Shown: positions 41,633-50,956, numbered from the stretch's first letter. The stretch is 64,000 nt of DNA from Flagellimonas_A sp039592695 (GCF_039592695.1 NZ_JBBUTK010000003.1:248001-312000), one strand, 5' to 3'. A program made the numbers and translations. The notes: generated by a model not told the origin, from the letters alone.

Positions 41633-42352
41633 ATGAGCTTAAACCGGAAGCAGTTATCACTGATCATTACTATCTTTTCGATGTCAATCATCGTGCTTTT
41701 GGCCTATAGCATACAGTTAGGCGCTAAGCAAGAAGATGAGTATGTCATTGAAATGGCGCTAACGGAAGAAGACCTTGAAGAAATCTTAAAAGAAGAGGAG
41801 CGTAAACTGGAAGAAATTGCCCAAAACGACCCCATAAAGACCCATCGAGCCTTTAATGAAACCGCCAAGCCCAATGTCGGCAATCCTGAACCTTTGAAAA
41901 CGCTGGAAGAATTGATGGAGGAGCGTCAAGCCAACGAATCGCAAAAAGATTTTTTGAGCAATGATGCCGGCTATGCAGCGAGCTTAAAGGAATTGGCAAA
42001 AAAACGTGAGGAGAAAAAACAAAAATTGGGCGAGCGAGATGCCAAGAAAAAAGAGTACACCCAAAACCTTTCTGAGCGTAGAACCACGATTTCGTTTTCT
42101 TTGGTGAATCGAAATGCTTATGAATTGCCGCCGCCCATCTACACCTGTATCCGTGGGGGCAAAGTGGTCATCAATATTGAAGTAAATGCCCTTGGCAATG
42201 TGGTTGACGCCAGTTTCAACGAAAAAAGCTCGAGCACCAATGACTATTGCCTCATTGAAAATGCCATCGCCTATGCCCTCAAAGCACGCTTTAGCAGTGA
42301 TAGCAAGTCAAAGCAGTTGGGCACCATCACGTACCTATTTCAGAGCAAGTAG
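41633..42352 (+). CDS. TonB-like C-terminal domain protein
   Basis: Starting at 41633 (MSLNRKQLSLIITIFSMSII), the 239-residue protein has one N-terminal membrane helix, a strongly acidic then basic coiled-coil-like linker (EEDLEEILKEEERKLEE; KKREEKKQKLGERDAKKKE), and a C-terminal region GGKVVINIEVNALGNVVDAS that resembles a TonB energiser domain. An earlier start would overlap non-conserved sequence. It follows the truB block, and its end overlaps the thioredoxin-like gene by 18 bases. It may act as an energy transducer or membrane anchor. Confidence 0.65.
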   Translation: MSLNRKQLSLIITIFSMSIIVLLAYSIQLGAKQEDEYVIEMALTEEDLEEILKEEERKLEEIAQNDPIKTHRAFNETAKPNVGNPEPLKTLEELMEERQANESQKDFLSNDAGYAASLKELAKKREEKKQKLGERDAKKKEYTQNLSERRTTISFSLVNRNAYELPPPIYTCIRGGKVVINIEVNALGNVVDASFNEKSSSTNDYCLIENAIAYALKARFSSDSKSKQLGTITYLFQSK

Positions 42353-42970
42353 TTGCACCAAATCTTTGAGAATATTTTGCCCCTTGTTTTTATTGTACCA
42401 TACCTGTAGGTCTTGTTTGAACTCAGGGGTCAGCACACCGTGCTCTTTTTTATAGTTTTCTGCCATTTTGGTGGCTACGGATGGCCGAGGCCCCCATTCG
42501 CCGATTACCTCTTCCGTTTGTTTGTCAACAACGATAAGTTTTGGGATTGACCTTGAGCCATTGGTCAAAAATCGGTCCATGAGTTCAAGATTTTCATCGC
42601 GAAGCAAAATTTTAAGGTCGATATTGGGGTTTATCTCCGACAGTTTATTCATCACCGGTAATGCTGGGGAAGCATCACCGCACCAGCTCTCGGTCAATAC
42701 CAACCAGAGCACTTTGCGGTTCAATGCTTTGATTTTTTTGGTTACCTCAACAGGAATCTTCAAGGTTTTGTCCCAACGGGCCATACGCCTGTTGTTCAAC
42801 AAAGTATACTCTATCAGCGATTCTTTTTGTTCTAGGCCGGTAGTGGCACCGTTCCCTGCCAGTTCTGAAACCAAATCGCGATATTCAGAATAGGTCAATG
42901 CCGACTGCACGCGGTCGTTTATAATTAGAGCATCTGTTTTTTCCTTATTTTCTAGAGACATACCTAACAC
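42335..42970 (-). CDS. Thioredoxin-like fold protein
   Basis: The 211-residue protein has a C-terminal thioredoxin-like domain with LVLTESWCGDASPALPVM in place of WCGPC, so only one of the two usual active-site cysteines is present, and the cis-proline region SRSIPKLIVVD. Proteins of this type (thioredoxin_9-like) are common in flavobacteria and probably act as monothiol oxidoreductases or bind a partner. It is cytoplasmic, since no signal peptide is seen. It converges with the TonB-like gene. Confidence 0.78.
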   Translation of the reverse strand: MLGMSLENKEKTDALIINDRVQSALTYSEYRDLVSELAGNGATTGLEQKESLIEYTLLNNRRMARWDKTLKIPVEVTKKIKALNRKVLWLVLTESWCGDASPALPVMNKLSEINPNIDLKILLRDENLELMDRFLTNGSRSIPKLIVVDKQTEEVIGEWGPRPSVATKMAENYKKEHGVLTPEFKQDLQVWYNKNKGQNILKDLVQLLALK

Positions 42971-43066
42971 TTCTATTTTTTGACAAAACTAAAGTCGTTG
43001 TTTCACATAAAACCTGACTTTTATCCTTTCGGACGGTATTTTATGATAAAAAGTGAATCATCGATG

Positions 43067-43429
43067 CTACTGTCCCACATAGGGGTTGAAATTTTTGGGA
43101 AGGTATTTTTGAAAATCGACTCTGAAGTCGTCTTTTGTCTCACACTCTTCCACATACTCTATTTCATATACCTCAAGTTGCATACCTGAATAGGCGTCAA
43201 AATCGTATGGCAGATAATAGGCCGTATCAAAACCTAAATCAATTTCCTCTTCATCTTCTACAAAAACAATCTCTTCTTTCAGTACTTTTTCATTTTCAAT
43301 ATTTAAAACAGTGCTCTTTACTGATAAATCTTCTTCACAACATGATTCGGTCTTTTTGGCTGAGCCAAAAAAAGGGACCATCAATACAATCGCAAAAAGC
43401 GCGGCTGGTAAAAAATTTAGTTTCTTCAT
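43067..43429 (-). CDS. Secreted acidic protein with repeated YLPxxFxxY motif
   Basis: I do not recognise this 120-residue protein as a named family. It has a signal peptide (MKKLNFLPAALFAIVLMVPF), an acidic middle (VEDEEEIDLGFD) and two similar motifs, YLPYDFDAYSG and YLPKNFNPYVGQ at the C-terminus. Two adjacent cysteines (SCCEED) follow the signal. The double motif suggests an internally repeated peptide that docks on a partner. Flanking genes give no hint. Confidence 0.7.
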   Translation of the reverse strand: MKKLNFLPAALFAIVLMVPFFGSAKKTESCCEEDLSVKSTVLNIENEKVLKEEIVFVEDEEEIDLGFDTAYYLPYDFDAYSGMQLEVYEIEYVEECETKDDFRVDFQKYLPKNFNPYVGQ

Positions 43430-43467
43430 GATTTACTTATTTATCTACTAATTGAAATTTTTATCTT

Positions 43468-43857
43468 CTAAAATTTATTTGATACTATTTTTAACTCTCC
43501 AGAATCAATCACTTTGTTTCGATCAACGTATATTTTTAAGCAATTTTCGTAAAAGGGCAATCCATCGATTCGCCGAACAATGGCTATGCTTTCTCCACTG
43601 GCCATTATGATGATTCCACTCACCTTGGTATCTGCTCCTTCTAAATCGACTAAATGCGACAAATCAGTGAGCTTTATTTTTTGAAAATCAAGTGTGCTGA
43701 AGATGTATTGATAATATCGATTTGAAGGTTCAGAAATTTTGACTTTAGTTCCTATTACCAATTCAGTATTCTCATTATCAATTCTTTGACCAACATTTAC
43801 GTCTAAATCAAGAAACTGAGAAGCACTGCTTTTTCTTTTCTTAGCATTTTTCCCCAT
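43468..43857 (-). CDS. Hypothetical cytoplasmic protein
   Basis: The 129-residue protein is not assignable. It starts with a basic tail (MGKNAKKRKSSASQ) and is then a mix of predicted strands and helices with hydrophobic stretches such as VSGIIIMASGESIAIVRRI. It has no signal peptide or membrane helix. It shares low GC with the neighbouring small gene at 43067 and differs from its flanks, so recent acquisition is possible. It is an orphan between the small secreted gene and yitT. Confidence 0.55.
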   Translation of the reverse strand: MGKNAKKRKSSASQFLDLDVNVGQRIDNENTELVIGTKVKISEPSNRYYQYIFSTLDFQKIKLTDLSHLVDLEGADTKVSGIIIMASGESIAIVRRIDGLPFYENCLKIYVDRNKVIDSGELKIVSNKF

Positions 43858-43934
43858 ATCCTTCTTTGAATTATAAATGTTTAAGTCTCGACCTATAAAA
43901 GAAGAGTTCTATTTAAAAGGGGAATTTTATAGAC

Positions 43935-44828
43935 TTAGAGTGAACGCTTTTTAATCATGCCCCCTCGGGTATCGTTGATTTTGTTCATGACCACGAAGGC
44001 TTTGGGGTCAATTTTGGAAATTTCAATGTTCAATTTCCTTATTTCTAAACGTGTGATGACCGTGAATATGACATCATATTCATTGTGGGAGCCTTGTTTG
44101 CCATATCCTCCTTTGGCTTTATATATCGTCAATCCACGACCTAATCTTTCGATAATCATTGCACGTATCTCCTCACTATGGTGCGAAATGATGGTTACAC
44201 CTGTATATTCTTCGATACCTTCAATTACAAAATCCAATGTTTTGGAAGCCGCCAAATAGGTAAGCATCGAGTATAGTGCCGTTTCTACTGACAGCAGTAC
44301 GGCAGCGGCAGAAAACACCAGAATATTGACCAATACGATGATATCGCCAATGGTCGTTCCGAGTTTGCGGCTCAAGAAAATTGCCAGTACTTCGGTTCCG
44401 TCTATGACGCTGCCCCCTCTCACAGAAAGTCCGATTCCTGCTCCAAGAAAAAAGCCTCCAAATACCGCAACCAATAACTTATCTTCTGTAATTTCAGGGA
44501 AATCTATGGTGGCAAGTACCAATGCCAAACCCATGATAGCTATTGTGGTTTTTATGGCAAAATTTCTGCCAATTACTCTAAAACCGAGCAAAACGAAGGG
44601 CATGTTGACCAAAATGACCAATAAATACAATGGAAGCGAAGAAGTTTCTGCTATGAGCAATGAAATTCCGGTAGCGCCACCATCAATAAACTGATTGGGC
44701 AATAGAAATCCCTCCAGCCCAAAGGCGGCTGTAAAAATACCAGAAGTGATAAAAAACCAGTCTTTCAGCACCAACTTGTAGTTGATGTTCTGAAATGGTT
44801 TTGTTGTATGTTGTTTGCCCACTTTCAT
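43935..44828 (-). CDS. YitT family membrane protein
   Basis: The 297-residue protein has about five to six membrane helices with the YitT-type GLEGFLLPNQFIDGGATGIS and a C-terminal DUF2179 cytoplasmic domain (VIFTVITRLEIRKLNIEISK). The family is found in many bacteria and is thought to transport an unknown small molecule or ion. It starts seven bases after the tolC stop, so it is probably the last gene of the secretion operon. Confidence 0.85.
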   Translation of the reverse strand: MKVGKQHTTKPFQNINYKLVLKDWFFITSGIFTAAFGLEGFLLPNQFIDGGATGISLLIAETSSLPLYLLVILVNMPFVLLGFRVIGRNFAIKTTIAIMGLALVLATIDFPEITEDKLLVAVFGGFFLGAGIGLSVRGGSVIDGTEVLAIFLSRKLGTTIGDIIVLVNILVFSAAAVLLSVETALYSMLTYLAASKTLDFVIEGIEEYTGVTIISHHSEEIRAMIIERLGRGLTIYKAKGGYGKQGSHNEYDVIFTVITRLEIRKLNIEISKIDPKAFVVMNKINDTRGGMIKKRSL

Positions 44829-44835
44829 ATCTACA

Positions 44836-46236
44836 TTAAAGATTTTCAGGATTGATGGCTAGGCTTTTGAACAATTTCGCTTTGGTTGAAAAATACTTGT
44901 TCTGCACCTCATTTTGTTTTAACTCTGCATCAATCAAACTTCTTTCCCTTGAATTGATGAGAAACAACGAACTTTCGCCAAAACTGAACTTTCGTTCTTC
45001 AGCGGTCAATAATCTTGAATAATTGAAAACAATATCGTCTATCAATCGATTTTGCTCATTGTATGAGTCAAGTTCGCGATACAGTGCGACGACTTTATTT
45101 TGGATTTCAATCTCTGCATTATCCCGTTCAAATTGGGCATCTTGAAGTTTAAACTTGGCCAGTTTAAGGTCGCCTCTCTCTTTTCGTAAAAACAGGGGAA
45201 AGCGAAAACTGATGCCCCCTTTGTATTCTTCGGTAACGAATGAGTTGATCTGGTCAGGGGTTTCGGTCAAAAAATTATACTCCACATCTATTTTGGGCAA
45301 GAGTTTGTTCGCCTTTAAACGCTTATCTACTGTTAAACCATCAATCTTAAACTCTAACGAGCGTAATTTTGGATGGTTTTCAAGGGTAAAACTATCCAAT
45401 GGTTTTCCCATGATTTCCAACGTGGTATCAATTTCTGCATCGACCCCAACATCGGGTATCACATTGGATTGCAACTCAACGGGAACATCCTCAATCCATA
45501 GAAAATTGGACAACTCCAACGATTTCTGCATCAATCTCACCTTGGCCTGCTCTAAACTGAGTGCCCTGTTCTGCACTGCAATCTTTGCTTCAACGGTATC
45601 AATGGCTGCGATATCGCCTGCAAGTGCGCTTTGCCTGATACCCCTGAAACGTATCGAGGCATTTTCTAAAAAGTCTTGAAACACTTGGGCATCCTTAAAT
45701 GCCTGCAACCAATCAAAATAGGCCAATGATGCGTTGAACAACACTTCGTTTACCAATAAATCTTGGTCTGCCTTTGACTGCTCCCTGAAAAACTTGGCTT
45801 TTCGAAGCGTGGCCATGCGTTCATTGATCCAGAAACCTTCGCCCAGCGACATTGAAATGCCTGCGCTGTAAAGTCCATCAGCGGGCACAAATTCATCTGG
45901 ATTGGTGAAGCCCCCTTGGTTCTGTTCAAAGTTTCCCTTCAGTTCAACACCAAAATAGGTGGGTATTTTGAACGTGGCGTTGAGTCGACCCCAATATAGA
46001 GTATCCTTAAATTCCTTTCTATCATAATCAACCTCAATTTTGGGATCAAAACCGCCTCTTGCGCGCATCAAATTGGCCTGACCTATATCAATGGTCAACT
46101 GTGCCTGTTTTGCAACGGGGTGGTATTTTTTTACATATCCCAAATACTCATTGAAATTGAGCACCAGCGAATCTTGTTGGGCCGAAACTGCGATACAGGC
46201 CAAAAGCAAAAGCGTGGTAAGGTAGGTTCTCATCAT
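44836..46236 (-). CDS. TolC family outer-membrane efflux protein
   Basis: The 466-residue protein has a signal peptide (MMRTYLTTLLLLACIAVSAQ) and the long coiled-coil repeats of outer-membrane efflux proteins, such as LRKAKFFREQSKADQDLLVNE and LRSLEFKIDGLTVDKRLK, in the doubled pattern of TolC. It would be the outer-membrane duct of the HlyD/ABC system. It overlaps the stop of the hlyD gene by one base (TAATG). Confidence 0.9.
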   Translation of the reverse strand: MMRTYLTTLLLLACIAVSAQQDSLVLNFNEYLGYVKKYHPVAKQAQLTIDIGQANLMRARGGFDPKIEVDYDRKEFKDTLYWGRLNATFKIPTYFGVELKGNFEQNQGGFTNPDEFVPADGLYSAGISMSLGEGFWINERMATLRKAKFFREQSKADQDLLVNEVLFNASLAYFDWLQAFKDAQVFQDFLENASIRFRGIRQSALAGDIAAIDTVEAKIAVQNRALSLEQAKVRLMQKSLELSNFLWIEDVPVELQSNVIPDVGVDAEIDTTLEIMGKPLDSFTLENHPKLRSLEFKIDGLTVDKRLKANKLLPKIDVEYNFLTETPDQINSFVTEEYKGGISFRFPLFLRKERGDLKLAKFKLQDAQFERDNAEIEIQNKVVALYRELDSYNEQNRLIDDIVFNYSRLLTAEERKFSFGESSLFLINSRERSLIDAELKQNEVQNKYFSTKAKLFKSLAINPENL

Positions 46237-47588
46237 TACTTTTTTTCAGTCTTGGCCATGCCATTTTCAGGTTGGTAATAGTTTGGTGGAAAACCGTTCA
46301 ACTGTCGCCATAGCTCAAACCAAATGGGCACATCATCAAGAAGTGCTATGGTGTCGGCACCTGAACCCACCCTAAGTTGTTCAGGCCATTGTTGGTCATC
46401 TGGGTCGGGCGCCAATAAAATTCGATACTTACCATTTTCACTGATGAATGTCTCGACCGCCACCACAACACCACCATAGGTGCCATACGATAGGTTGGGC
46501 CAGCCGCTGAACACAATGGCGGGCCAGCCATCAAATTGTATACGCACCTTTTCTCCTACGTGCATGAGGGGCAGATCCAACGGTTCTACATAGGTTTCGA
46601 CCGCCATGTCATATTTGGCCGGCATAATGCCCACCAACGCATCACCTTCTTTGAAAGCCTCACCGACACCGCCTTGAACCGCTCTGTTGATGTAACCACT
46701 GCGAGGGGCACGTATGTAGTACATATCATTACGGATGGAGTAATTCGTGAACTCATTTTCCAGTTTTGTGACCTGGGCCTCTGAATCAAACTGGTTTGAT
46801 TGCGCGGTGAACATATCGCTTCTGGCCTTTGAGATTTTGTCGGTGTATTCGGCCTGTACACGATTGATTTCGACTTGGGCGTTGATGACTTCGTTCTTAC
46901 TGGCCAATAACTTATTTTCTTGAGAAATCAATTTGGCCTGTGTTTCCTGTAGTTTCAGACGTTTTTCTTCAACATCGGTCACTGCTTTCAATCCTTCTGA
47001 TTCTAGTTGAACCACTCGGTCATATTGGCGCTGGGCAATACTGATATTGGTCTTTGCCGCTTCAAGATCAATACTGTCACTCTGTACCTTCAGTTTCGAC
47101 TGGATCAGTTTATTTCTTGCCTGCTCCAATTTCAGGGTCCGCTCATTGGCCAAGGCATTGATCTGGGTATTTAAAGCCTTTACTTTTTCTTGATAGGAAG
47201 TAACGGACATCTCTTTCGCCTTGATTTGCTGCCCGGTACGTTCAACCAGATTTGGATCAAAGTATTCGTTCTTGATTTCCGAAATATGCAAGATGGTATC
47301 CCCTTTCTCAACAAAATCACCTTCTCGCACGTACCATTCTTCTATTCTGCCAGGTATGGGCGATTGTATGGTCTGGGGACGCTGGTCGGGGGTCAAAGTG
47401 GTCAGATACCCCTTACCGGTCACATTCTGCGTCCACGGCAGGAACAGCACAATAAAACAGATGATGGCAAAAGCCAACAGAAATTTGTTGAAGTGTTTGT
47501 AGTACCTTCTGGGAAAGACTTTTTGTGCCGCCTTAAACTGCATCAAGTCTACTTTCTGGTTCAACTTGTTATGGGTTATATTAAGCAT
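46236..47588 (-). CDS. HlyD-type membrane fusion protein
   Basis: The 450-residue protein has one N-terminal membrane helix (FLLAFAIICFIVLFLP), a biotinyl-lipoyl-like domain that begins QSPIPGRIEEWYVREGDFVE, a long coiled coil (about 130-270) and a beta-barrel domain. It would link the ABC protein in the inner membrane to TolC. It overlaps the end of the ABC gene by eight bases, so the two are co-translated. Confidence 0.9.
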   Translation of the reverse strand: MLNITHNKLNQKVDLMQFKAAQKVFPRRYYKHFNKFLLAFAIICFIVLFLPWTQNVTGKGYLTTLTPDQRPQTIQSPIPGRIEEWYVREGDFVEKGDTILHISEIKNEYFDPNLVERTGQQIKAKEMSVTSYQEKVKALNTQINALANERTLKLEQARNKLIQSKLKVQSDSIDLEAAKTNISIAQRQYDRVVQLESEGLKAVTDVEEKRLKLQETQAKLISQENKLLASKNEVINAQVEINRVQAEYTDKISKARSDMFTAQSNQFDSEAQVTKLENEFTNYSIRNDMYYIRAPRSGYINRAVQGGVGEAFKEGDALVGIMPAKYDMAVETYVEPLDLPLMHVGEKVRIQFDGWPAIVFSGWPNLSYGTYGGVVVAVETFISENGKYRILLAPDPDDQQWPEQLRVGSGADTIALLDDVPIWFELWRQLNGFPPNYYQPENGMAKTEKK

Positions 47589-49263
47589 TGCCTCCTGGTA
47601 TTTCTTTGATTAATCTTCCATTGTCCATCGTGATGATCCTGCCACATCGCTTGATCCACTTTTCGTTCTCACTGACTATCACAAGTGCCCACCCATTGGC
47701 AGGATCACTTAAGAAATCCATGATTTCTATGGCCTCACTTTCAGTAAACTGATCTAGTGGATCTTTCAAGATCAAAATCTTCGGTTTTCTCACGATACTC
47801 CGGGCCAGTACGATCTTCTTCGCAATGGTGTAGGGTATCTGTCTCCCTTCGGGATATAAGATGGTGTGTATTCCTTTTGGCTGTTCTTTGACAAATTGGG
47901 TAAGCTTGGTTTTTTCCAATGCCCAGTACACCTCTTCTTGGGGAATGCTCTTATCACCGAAAGTGATGTTGTTGAGAATGCTTCCTTCAAAGGGGGATTC
48001 TTCGGCAAGCGACTGCCCGATGTGCGATCGGTAATAGTTTAGGTTCACGCCCTTCAATGAAACATCGTTCACGAAAATATCCCCGGAATCGGGTTCCAAA
48101 ATCCCCGCAATCAATCGAAGTAAGGTAGATTTGCCCGATCCGCTGGGGCCGTTGAGTAAAATGGTGCACGAAGGCGAAATTTTCATGGAGACATTGTCGA
48201 TGATCTTCTTGTCTCTATCGGGCACGTGATAGGTCACGTTGGCCAATTCTATATAAAATCCCTCGTTTTCTTTAAAGGGGGTCTCACCATCAGACGATTC
48301 CAACTTCTTATCAACCACCTGCCCCATTTTTTCAAGGGAAGTGAGCAAATCATAAAAGGTTTCAAGCCCAAGAATCAGTTTTTCAACGGAACTGATCACC
48401 AATAAGATGATGATTTCTGCCGCTACAAACTGACCAATGTTCATTTCTTGGTTCAACACCAAAAGACCGCCTATCAAAAGAAGGCCTGCCGTGACCAAGA
48501 CCTTGAAACCAACCATTTGTATGAATTGCAAAATCAAGATTTTGAAGTGACTTTCACGGGCATCTAGGTATTCGACCACAAGGGCATCGTTCTTATCAAT
48601 GGCATGAGATGTTTTGCCCGACAGTTTAAAACTGATAATCGATCGGGCTATCTCTTGAATCCAGTGGGCGACCCGGTATTTGTGCTTTGATTCGGCCAAG
48701 CTAGTTTCCAACCCGCGTTGCGCAGTGAATTTGAACACCACATAGATCAAGAGCAGCAACAGAATACCGTAAATGATAAAGAAGGGATGGTAAAAAGAAA
48801 GCAACAGCAACCCAAAGATAATTTGCAACAATGCCGCCGGAAAATCAATCAAAATCTTTGACAGGCTCTTTTGAATGGTCAGCGTATCAAAAAAGCGATT
48901 GGCCAACTCAGGCGGATAATAATTGCTCAACTGGCTCATCTTTATTTTCGGAAAGCGATAGGCGAACTCAAAAGAGGAGCGTGTAAAGATTTTTTGCTGC
49001 ACATTCTCAATAATGCGGATCTGCATCAGTTGCAAGAGCCCTACAAAGGCTACTCCCAATGTTACCAAAACAACCAGCACAATCCATGAAGTACTGACCT
49101 GTGCTCCCTGAATCAGGTTTATAATTGCCTGAATACCAAGGGGGAGCGACAAATTCACCACGCCGGCGAAAATCGCATAGTAAAAAACTTGAAGAATGTC
49201 TTTCTTATCAAGTTTTAAAAGACCCATGAGCCGTTGCCATGCGGTCATAATGTTCTGCGCCAT
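47581..49263 (-). CDS. Type I secretion-like ABC protein with degenerate ATPase motifs
   Basis: The 560-residue protein has an N-terminal six-helix domain (about 1-310) and a C-terminal nucleotide-binding domain. Walker A is intact (GPSGSGKST, 372-380), but the signature LSGGQ is replaced (EGRQIPYTIAKK, about 472-483), Walker B reads ILILKDP with lysine and aspartate where aspartate and glutamate are expected, and the switch histidine is serine (IVSEN). A homodimer would have two impaired sites. It has no N-terminal peptidase domain. With HlyD and TolC it forms a tripartite exporter. Confidence 0.88.
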   Translation of the reverse strand: MAQNIMTAWQRLMGLLKLDKKDILQVFYYAIFAGVVNLSLPLGIQAIINLIQGAQVSTSWIVLVVLVTLGVAFVGLLQLMQIRIIENVQQKIFTRSSFEFAYRFPKIKMSQLSNYYPPELANRFFDTLTIQKSLSKILIDFPAALLQIIFGLLLLSFYHPFFIIYGILLLLLIYVVFKFTAQRGLETSLAESKHKYRVAHWIQEIARSIISFKLSGKTSHAIDKNDALVVEYLDARESHFKILILQFIQMVGFKVLVTAGLLLIGGLLVLNQEMNIGQFVAAEIIILLVISSVEKLILGLETFYDLLTSLEKMGQVVDKKLESSDGETPFKENEGFYIELANVTYHVPDRDKKIIDNVSMKISPSCTILLNGPSGSGKSTLLRLIAGILEPDSGDIFVNDVSLKGVNLNYYRSHIGQSLAEESPFEGSILNNITFGDKSIPQEEVYWALEKTKLTQFVKEQPKGIHTILYPEGRQIPYTIAKKIVLARSIVRKPKILILKDPLDQFTESEAIEIMDFLSDPANGWALVIVSENEKWIKRCGRIITMDNGRLIKEIPGGNA

Positions 49264-49264
49264 G

Positions 49265-49942
49265 TTAGTGTGATTTTAGGGTTTTGAACGCCAAATCGAC
49301 AAAGAATTGCCCGGGATCTTCATTGGCGACACAGTCGGTCAGACTGTGAAAATGGTCTTTGAGAAAGTTTTGGTGCTGCACCCCTTCTAAAATTGTACTG
49401 GCCAAGCTGGTCGGGTAAAGATAATCGGGGTTCACCGCATTGATCATTTCACTTAAACGGGTCACCATTCGCTTGTATATGACAAAATAGCCATCCTTGT
49501 TTTCAATATCGACTTCTTTTGTCAAAAACGACTTTGATGATTCATTGACCACGATTCGTTTCAACACCACCTCATTGATGTGTAAAAAATGTGAATCTTC
49601 TTCAACAGGTTTTGAAATAATCTCGATGGCCCGTTTCAGTTTTTCATCAACATCTGAGATACTGTTGGTAGAAAACACCAATTGATATTCTACCCAACCC
49701 CAATACCATGATGTCAGGTACACCAAAAGCTTGTGCTTGTTCTCAAAATAGCGATAGATAGAGCTTTCATTCGAGCCAATTTCATGACCAAGTTTCTTGA
49801 ACGTAAAAGCCTCAAAGCCCATTTCATCAATCATCAAAATACTCTTTTCAATGATGCGCTTGCCCAAATCTGAAGATTCAGGGTCTTTTACATAAACTTT
49901 TTCGTTAATGGCTATTTTGACAGATTGCAGTAATCTTTCCAT
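49265..49942 (-). CDS. TetR family regulator of the secretion operon
   Basis: The 225-residue protein has an N-terminal TetR-type helix-turn-helix (FEAFTFKKLGHEIGSNESSIYRYFENKHKLL) and a helical ligand-binding C-terminal domain. It sits one base before the ABC gene on the same strand and is thus part of the operon it probably represses. Candidate operator half-sites lie in its own promoter. Confidence 0.9.
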   Translation of the reverse strand: MERLLQSVKIAINEKVYVKDPESSDLGKRIIEKSILMIDEMGFEAFTFKKLGHEIGSNESSIYRYFENKHKLLVYLTSWYWGWVEYQLVFSTNSISDVDEKLKRAIEIISKPVEEDSHFLHINEVVLKRIVVNESSKSFLTKEVDIENKDGYFVIYKRMVTRLSEMINAVNPDYLYPTSLASTILEGVQHQNFLKDHFHSLTDCVANEDPGQFFVDLAFKTLKSH

Positions 49943-49964
49943 GTTACAATTTTAAATTCACCAA

Positions 49965-49972
49965 CAAATATA
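49965..49972 (-). promoter_or_regulatory. -7 element of the tetR-ABC operon
   Basis: The minus strand reads TATATTTG, a full match to TAnnTTTG, 23 bases before the TetR start. Confidence 0.55.
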
Positions 49973-49999
49973 ATAGTGTTACTATCATAATTTAATAGT
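49973..49999. promoter_or_regulatory. Candidate TetR operator
   Basis: ATAGTGTTACTAT (49973-49985) is a perfect inverted repeat that directly abuts the -7 element, and the half-site recurs as ATAGT at 49995-49999, making a second inverted pair with ACTAT. A bound TetR dimer would block RNA polymerase here. Confidence 0.5.
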
Positions 50000-50075
50000 T
50001 TAACTTCTTTTTAACGAAAGTAATACTGATTATTTTGGGGATAGCTATTATATTTAGCATACAAATTCACAGCCT

Positions 50076-50477
50076 ATGAAAAGATTTTTACTCTTATCCA
50101 TTTTTTTCATGTTCATCACTTTAGGATTGAGTGCACAGGCTCAAGTCTACGAAATGCGCTTTGAGCACTTTCAGGAAAGTAGAGGAAACGCAGACACTGG
50201 GCTTATCGCAAGATTGCCCTATTCAGAAGTAGTGTTGTTGCACAACTCATTGAACAGCAGTTCAGGATTGGGCGCCACACTCAATTTTCACGGCAATATG
50301 GTGGTCATAGACCAAATGAACGTTTTGCCAGATGGAACCACACATATCGTCATACGCCGTGAAGATGGCCGTGACTTTTTTGGGTATACCCCAACCTTAC
50401 GGGCCGTATTGCGAGCCGCTGGCACCGATGATAGTCCGTTGGAAGAAAATACCTCGACAACAATCATAAATAATTAA
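50076..50477 (+). CDS. Hypothetical secreted protein
   Basis: I do not recognise the family. The 133-residue protein has a signal peptide (MKRFLLLSIFFMFITLGLSAQAQ) and a beta-rich remainder with a RREDGRDFFGYTP segment. A -7-like element (TATATTTA, 50049-50056) lies 20 bases upstream. It is divergent from tetR, and the following small secreted gene starts 13 bases later, so the two form a unit. Confidence 0.65.
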   Translation: MKRFLLLSIFFMFITLGLSAQAQVYEMRFEHFQESRGNADTGLIARLPYSEVVLLHNSLNSSSGLGATLNFHGNMVVIDQMNVLPDGTTHIVIRREDGRDFFGYTPTLRAVLRAAGTDDSPLEENTSTTIINN

Positions 50478-50489
50478 AACCCAAACAGT

Positions 50490-50879
50490 ATGAGACAAAC
50501 TCTTATTTTGACTGCCATTTTATCGTTAATCTTTACTCTACCACTCAGGGCACAAGATTATCAAGATTTGGTGAAGGTAGGCGATGAACTTATTATCGCT
50601 ACACCTGTTTCAAGCGACTACAAATATATTGACGTGCCCAGAAAGAATTTCATTATCAAGCGCGGTGGTATTGCCAATATCAAAAGTCTGAAAAATAGAA
50701 AGGTCATCGTCGAAAACATTGAAAATAAGGGCGGTGATGTTGAAGTCACGTTTACACCAGCAGACGGAGGAAAATTCTTCAATGTGTACAAAAAAATGAA
50801 CGCTGATCTCAACGACGCCATTGAAAATGGCGAGTTGGTAATTCCGAAGAAAGGTAAGCTTGATTCGTTAGCAAAATAA
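50490..50879 (+). CDS. Hypothetical secreted protein
   Basis: The 129-residue protein has a signal peptide (MRQTLILTAILSLIFTLPLRAQ) and a basic, beta-rich body with IVENIENKGGDVEVTFTPAD and an acidic patch. No family is recognised. It follows the other secreted gene by 13 bases and is probably part of the same transcript. Together they may be envelope proteins released under control of the tetR promoter region, by position only. Confidence 0.65.
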   Translation: MRQTLILTAILSLIFTLPLRAQDYQDLVKVGDELIIATPVSSDYKYIDVPRKNFIIKRGGIANIKSLKNRKVIVENIENKGGDVEVTFTPADGGKFFNVYKKMNADLNDAIENGELVIPKKGKLDSLAK

Positions 50880-50956
50880 AGTTGCCCATAGGATGTAGAC
50901 CCTATTCACGTACATGAAATTATCACAGATGGGGTCGGCGTCCTAATAATACCAAA

